Shown here piece by piece: positions 60,416-64,000 of a DNA stretch of 64,000 bases. This stretch comes from an uncultured Rhodospirillales bacterium (GTDB taxonomy: Bacteria; Pseudomonadota; Alphaproteobacteria; CACIAM-22H2). The position numbers were made by a program, and so were the translations under genes. Every line of letters starts with the position of its first letter. Positions within the stretch are counted from its first letter, which is position 1. Location of the stretch: the NCBI GenBank assembly GCA_937926175.1, contig CALANV010000018.1, forward strand, positions 124,001 to 188,000. Reading direction: 5' to 3'. The notes below the pieces were generated by a model that saw only the letters and a list, made by a program, of their open reading frames with translations, did not search any database and was not told where the DNA came from.

Positions 60416-61734
60416 CCGACCCGCAGCTCGGCCTGCTGATGCTGGCCCTCTTCGTCGTCTGCATTCTGCTGGGATTCCCGATTGCCTTCACGCTCATGGC
60501 CCTGGGCATCTTCTTCGGATACCTCGGCATGGGCGATCTCGTCTTCAATCTGCTCGTTCAACGGACCTATGCCGTCATGGCGAGTGAGGTCCTGATCTCG
60601 GTGCCGCTGTTCGTTTTCATGGGTTACGTCATCGAGCGCGCGAACATCCTGGACCGCCTGTTCCGCGCGCTGCAGCTGGCATCCGGCGCGATACCCGGAG
60701 CGCTTGCCGTGGCGACTCTCGCGACGTGTGCCCTGTTTGCGACCGCGACCGGCATCGTCGGCGCCGTGGTGACGCTGATGGGCCTTCTCGCGTTTCCGGC
60801 GATGCTGCGTGCGGGCTATGACGTGAGGCTTTCGTCCGGCGTCATCTGTGCCGGCGGATGTCTCGGCATCCTCATCCCGCCGTCGGTGATGCTCATCCTG
60901 TACGGCGCGACGGCCGGCAGTTCGGTCGTCAAGCTCTATGCGGCCGCCTTCTTCCCCGGTCTTCTGCTCGCCGGCCTCTACATTCTCTACGCGATGGGGG
61001 TCGCGATCATCGACCCGTCGAAAGCGCCGAAATTGCCGCCCGAGGAGCGAAACGTCCCCTTCACGACCATCATCTACGCGCTGGTGACGTCGTTCCTGCC
61101 GCTCGCCGCGCTCATTCTGGCCGTGCTCGGCGCGATCATGTTCGGACTTGCCACGCCGTCGGAGGCAGCCTCGATGGGCGCGCTCGGCGCGCTCGTGCTC
61201 GCCGCCGGCTATCGTGCGCTGACCTTCGAGCGGCTGAAAGAGTCGGTCTATCTGACCGCCCGTACGTCGGCGATGGTGTGCTGGCTGTTCGTCGGCTCGT
61301 ACCTGTTCTCGGCCGTGTTCGGTTACCTCGGCGGACAGCAGGTGGTCGAGGAATTCATCCTGGGTCTGAATCTGGGTTCATTCGGCTTCATGATCCTGGC
61401 CCAGGTGATCATTTTCCTGCTCGGCTGGCCGCTCGAGTGGACCGAGATCATCGTGATTTTTCTGCCGATCTTTCTGCCGTTGCTCGACGAGTTCGGCATC
61501 GATCCGCTGTTCTTCGGCGTGCTGGTCGCGTTGAACCTGCAGACCTCGTTCCTGTCGCCTCCGGTGGCGATGGCGCCTTTCTATCTGAAGGGCGTGGCAC
61601 CGCCCCATATCAAGATCAATGACATCTTCGCGGGCGTGATGCCGTTCATCGGCATCGTCATTCTCTGCATGGTGCTGCTGTACATATTCCCTGAAATCGC
61701 ACTGTGGCTGCCAAGGCGGCTGTATGGAGCCTGA
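60412..61734 (+). CDS. dctM: TRAP transporter large permease (DctM-type), second system
   Basis: A 440-residue inner-membrane protein with about 12-13 helices. Patterns include FALFVVCILLGFPIAFTLMA-like LGFPIAFTLMALGIFFGYL, ATGIVGAVVTLMGLLAFPAM, IPPSVMLILYGATAGSSVVK and LNLQTSFLSPPVAMAPFYLK. The last is typical of the 2-oxo acid/mannitol branch. It overlaps dctQ2 by 4 bp and is followed by a hairpin before the amidase. Confidence 0.92.
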   Translation: MTDPQLGLLMLALFVVCILLGFPIAFTLMALGIFFGYLGMGDLVFNLLVQRTYAVMASEVLISVPLFVFMGYVIERANILDRLFRALQLASGAIPGALAVATLATCALFATATGIVGAVVTLMGLLAFPAMLRAGYDVRLSSGVICAGGCLGILIPPSVMLILYGATAGSSVVKLYAAAFFPGLLLAGLYILYAMGVAIIDPSKAPKLPPEERNVPFTTIIYALVTSFLPLAALILAVLGAIMFGLATPSEAASMGALGALVLAAGYRALTFERLKESVYLTARTSAMVCWLFVGSYLFSAVFGYLGGQQVVEEFILGLNLGSFGFMILAQVIIFLLGWPLEWTEIIVIFLPIFLPLLDEFGIDPLFFGVLVALNLQTSFLSPPVAMAPFYLKGVAPPHIKINDIFAGVMPFIGIVILCMVLLYIFPEIALWLPRRLYGA

Positions 61735-61744
61735 GACGAACCTG

Positions 61745-61768
61745 ACGCCGGCCCATGAGGGCCGGCGT
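61745..61768 (+). terminator. Terminator-like hairpin after dctM2
   Basis: Perfect 10-bp stem (ACGCCGGCCC and GGGCCGGCGT) with a 4-nt ATGA loop, starting 11 bp after the dctM2 stop. No T-run follows, so termination may be partial and the amidase may still be co-transcribed. Confidence 0.65.
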
Positions 61769-61785
61769 CGCCGCCGCACCGGACG

Positions 61786-63144
61786 GTGGACATGACGAGG
61801 CAAGGCCTGGAACTGACCGAGATGGGCGGGGCGGCCGCAGCCGCCGCGATCCGCGAAGGCCTGATCACGTCCGAAGAACTGGTCGCGGCGTGTCTGGCGC
61901 GGATCGATGCCCTCGAACCGCGCATTCAGGCCTGGGCTTTCATCGACAGCGACCTTGCCCTTGCGCAGGCCCGAGCGGCGGATCAGCGGCGACGGGAGGG
62001 CGAACCGATCGGCCCGCTTCACGGCGTTCCGGTCGGCATCAAGGACATCTTCGATACCGCCGACATGCCGACGGAGAACGGCACCGTCCTTCACGCCGGG
62101 CGGCAGCCGGAGGCCGATGCGGCGGCCGTCGCACAGCTCCGCGCCGCCGGCGCCGTCATCCTGGGCAAGACCGTCACGACCGAACTCGCCGTCTACGCGC
62201 CCGGGAAAACCCGCAATCCGCTGGATCCCGATCGCACGCCGGGCGGATCTTCCAGCGGCTCGGCCGCGGCAGTGGCGGCCGGCATGGTGCCGCTCGCCAT
62301 CGGCTCGCAGACGAACGGGTCGGTCATTCGACCGGCCGCCTATTGCGGCGTGTGGGGCTACAAGCCGACCCACGGTCTGATCTCGCGGCGCGGCGTGCTG
62401 CATCAATCGTACCTGCTCGATCACGTCGGCGTATTCGGGCGCAGCGCCGAGGACGTCGCACTGCTCGCGGAAGCGATGATGGGCTACGATCCGGACGATC
62501 GCGACATGCGCCCGCGTGCCCGGCCGGCGCTGTCGCGCACGACGGCCGAAGAGCCGCCGGTTCCGCCGCGCATTGCGTTCGTCAGGACGCCGGTCTGGGA
62601 TCAGCTCGACGCGAGTGCGGCGGCGGCGATCACCCGGTTCGCCCGCTCACTGGGCGAACACGTGCACGACGTCGATCTGCCGCCTGTGTTTGACCGCGCC
62701 GTCGATGCGCACCGCGTCATCCACGAATCCGATCTCGCCGTAAGCTTCGCACCGGAATACGAGCGCGGTCGCGAGAAGCTCAGCGCGCGCCTTCGCGAGA
62801 TGATCGAAAACGGACAGCGGCACTCGGCGGTGGACTATATTCGCGCAACCGAGTGCGCCATGACCCTCAGCAAGGCGCTCGCCGAGATCTTCGTGCACTA
62901 CGATGCAATCCTGACGCCGGCAACGACGGGCGAGGCCCCGATCGGGCTGCAGAGCACGGGCAGCCCCACCTTCTGCACGATCTGGACGTTGCTCGGCGTT
63001 CCGACGGTGACGGCGCCATTGCTGCGCGGGCCGGCCGGCATGCCGCTCGGCGTTCAGCTCGTCGGCGCCCGAGGCGACGATGCGCGGCTGCTACGCCTCG
63101 CCCGCTGGCTTGCGCACAAGGCCGGTCCTGCGGCCGCTCACTAA
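61786..63144 (+). CDS. Amidase-signature-family amidase
   Basis: A 452-residue amidase. The Ser-cisSer-Lys elements are Lys86 (GIKDIFDT), the Gly/Ser-rich GGSSSGSAAAVAAG at 153-166 and the nucleophile Ser near 179 (TNGSVIRPAAYCG). Length is the family norm. It should hydrolyse an acyl amide to an acid and ammonia. It sits 51 bp downstream of dctM2, so the imported solute or its product may be an amide. GTG 61786 and ATG 61792 are both possible starts, with no strong ribosome site. Its stop overlaps the convergent hemY stop. Confidence 0.9.
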   Translation: MDMTRQGLELTEMGGAAAAAAIREGLITSEELVAACLARIDALEPRIQAWAFIDSDLALAQARAADQRRREGEPIGPLHGVPVGIKDIFDTADMPTENGTVLHAGRQPEADAAAVAQLRAAGAVILGKTVTTELAVYAPGKTRNPLDPDRTPGGSSSGSAAAVAAGMVPLAIGSQTNGSVIRPAAYCGVWGYKPTHGLISRRGVLHQSYLLDHVGVFGRSAEDVALLAEAMMGYDPDDRDMRPRARPALSRTTAEEPPVPPRIAFVRTPVWDQLDASAAAAITRFARSLGEHVHDVDLPPVFDRAVDAHRVIHESDLAVSFAPEYERGREKLSARLREMIENGQRHSAVDYIRATECAMTLSKALAEIFVHYDAILTPATTGEAPIGLQSTGSPTFCTIWTLLGVPTVTAPLLRGPAGMPLGVQLVGARGDDARLLRLARWLAHKAGPAAAH

Positions 63145-64000
63145 GCGTTCACATCGCGGCTGTCGGTCGTATCCGCCGAACCGGCAGCGGTCGGAGACGT
63201 GGCCGGAAGTGCGTCCGTTTCCGTTTTGTCGCCTCGCCCCGCAGACTCGACCAGCTTCGGCATGACCCGTGCCGGTTGACGCCAAGCAAGACGGTTGAAG
63301 CTGTGGCAGCGGGCACAGCGTGCCTGCCACTGCTCGTATACGGCGCCGCAGGCGTCGCAAACCCAGGCCGGCTCGGGCGGTGCTTCGGCCGCGCGGGCAA
63401 GCCAGCGTCGCACGGCCGCCTGGTCGCCCGATTCATCGTCCTCCAGCTGGGCCATCAGCCGGCATATGCCGGAATCTGGCTGGCCGTTCGCTGCATCGAG
63501 CGCCGCGGTCAGATGGCGCCGCGCCTCTCCCCACAGCCTCGCTTCGAGATTGGCCTGCGCCAGCGCCAGCATGCTCTCGCGATGCAGCGGTGCGAGGCGG
63601 GCGAGACGCTCGACCTGTTTCACCCATTGCAGCGGCTCGGCGACCGGGCGCGCCTGACGATAGGCGGCCAAAAGATCCGGATGCGGCGTGCGGGCCCATT
63701 GCTCCTCGATGACCCGCTCGGCCGCGCGCGTCTTGCCGGTATCGATCGAACATCTGACCAGCCAGAGTGCCGCTGCCGGATGATCCGGATCGGCCCGGTA
63801 GGCCTGCTGAGCCAGCCGCAGCGCGTCCCGTCCATCCCCGGCGGCGGCGGCAGCGCGTGACAGCTCGATGAGGACGGCCGCCTCGTGGCGGCGCGCCTCG
63901 GCGGCAGGCAAAGCACCGGCCCGTTGTGCGAGGGCGAGCGTTTCGGCGGCGGCCCGCCACTCGCCGACGCGCGCCTCGAGCTCGAACAGCGTGCGCAACA
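63141..64000 (-). CDS. hemY: HemY-like protein, C-terminal part (5' end outside the window)
   Basis: The gene continues beyond the right edge, so only the last 286 or so codons are seen. The visible part is helical and TPR-like (EWRAAAETLALAQRAGALPA, AEARRHEAAVLIEL, RDALRLAQQAYRADPDHPAA), with the ERLARLAPLHRESMLALAQANLEARLWGEAR segment broken across repeats. It then has a zinc-ribbon-like cluster of two Cys pairs (VCDACGAVYEQW and RCARCHSFNRL) typical of alphaproteobacterial HemY. A disordered Thr/Asp/Ala-rich tail follows. HemY is an inner-membrane protein linked to haem biosynthesis, so hemC/hemD-type genes may follow beyond the window. Confidence 0.82.
   Translation of the reverse strand, partial: LRTLFELEARVGEWRAAAETLALAQRAGALPAAEARRHEAAVLIELSRAAAAAGDGRDALRLAQQAYRADPDHPAAALWLVRCSIDTGKTRAAERVIEEQWARTPHPDLLAAYRQARPVAEPLQWVKQVERLARLAPLHRESMLALAQANLEARLWGEARRHLTAALDAANGQPDSGICRLMAQLEDDESGDQAAVRRWLARAAEAPPEPAWVCDACGAVYEQWQARCARCHSFNRLAWRQPARVMPKLVESAGRGDKTETDALPATSPTAAGSADTTDSRDVNA

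Overview
The window comes from a GC-rich bacterium, most likely an alphaproteobacterium of the Rhodospirillales/Hyphomicrobiales kind. The reasons are the strong G/C bias at third codon positions, a HemY-type protein with a C-terminal zinc-ribbon-like Cys cluster, a 17-kDa-antigen-like secreted protein, and an unusually high number of solute-binding-protein transport systems. This is inference from gene content; no 16S rRNA or other decisive marker is present. I saw no insertion sequence, phage gene, CRISPR array or rRNA. One tRNA, tRNA-Thr(CGT), is encoded.

Layout. (1) 19-4485, + strand: an aromatic-oxidation module with a ferredoxin-reductase, an SDR, a PaaA-like di-iron protein, gentisate 1,2-dioxygenase and an unknown partner; its left end is cut by the window. 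(2) 4594-5103, - strand: a cytochrome c. (3) 5422-12962, - strand: a peptide/nickel-type ABC operon (dppDFABC order) headed by an MFS transporter and a DUF1028 protein. (4) 13071-14131: a frameshifted thioesterase and a small secreted protein. (5) 14467-19172, + strand: a first branched-chain amino-acid-type ABC operon (livKHMGF) behind a perfect 23-bp palindrome. (6) 19223-27677: mixed housekeeping and stress genes, including a flavin reductase, ECF sigma factor, lipoprotein, cupredoxin, LLM oxidoreductase, DUF1194, AlaX, a threonine-dehydratase-like enzyme and a BaeRF-like protein. (7) 28175-34741, - strand: a surface-polysaccharide cluster with a flippase, three glycosyltransferases (one truncated), a methyltransferase and a methyltransferase-kinase fusion. 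(8) 34742-35775: a gene-poor stretch with repeats and the tRNA. (9) 35776-51128: a tautomerase/SnoaL fusion divergent from a GntR regulator, then a probable 13.7-kb operon of livKHMGF, an aconitase-family large and small subunit, an isocitrate-lyase/PEP-mutase-family lyase, HyuB, HyuA, an isochorismatase-like hydrolase, a fumarate-reductase-like flavoprotein and a GST. (10) 51143-64000: an atypical SDR, small proteins, an orphan E1 alpha/beta pair, two TRAP transporters, an amidase and the 3' part of hemY.

How it fits together. Most of the DNA is devoted to importing organic acids, amides, peptides or similar solutes (five binding-protein systems) and breaking them down. The most interesting unit is the GntR-Liv-LeuCD-lyase-HyuBA-hydrolase-flavoprotein operon. 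It reads as a complete import-and-degradation route for an unidentified substrate, possibly a lactam, imide or hydantoin that is opened with ATP and then hydrolysed, hydrated and cleaved. A second pattern is structural: all five solute-binding-protein genes are followed, before the permease gene, by a GC-rich hairpin with arms of 10-12 bp.
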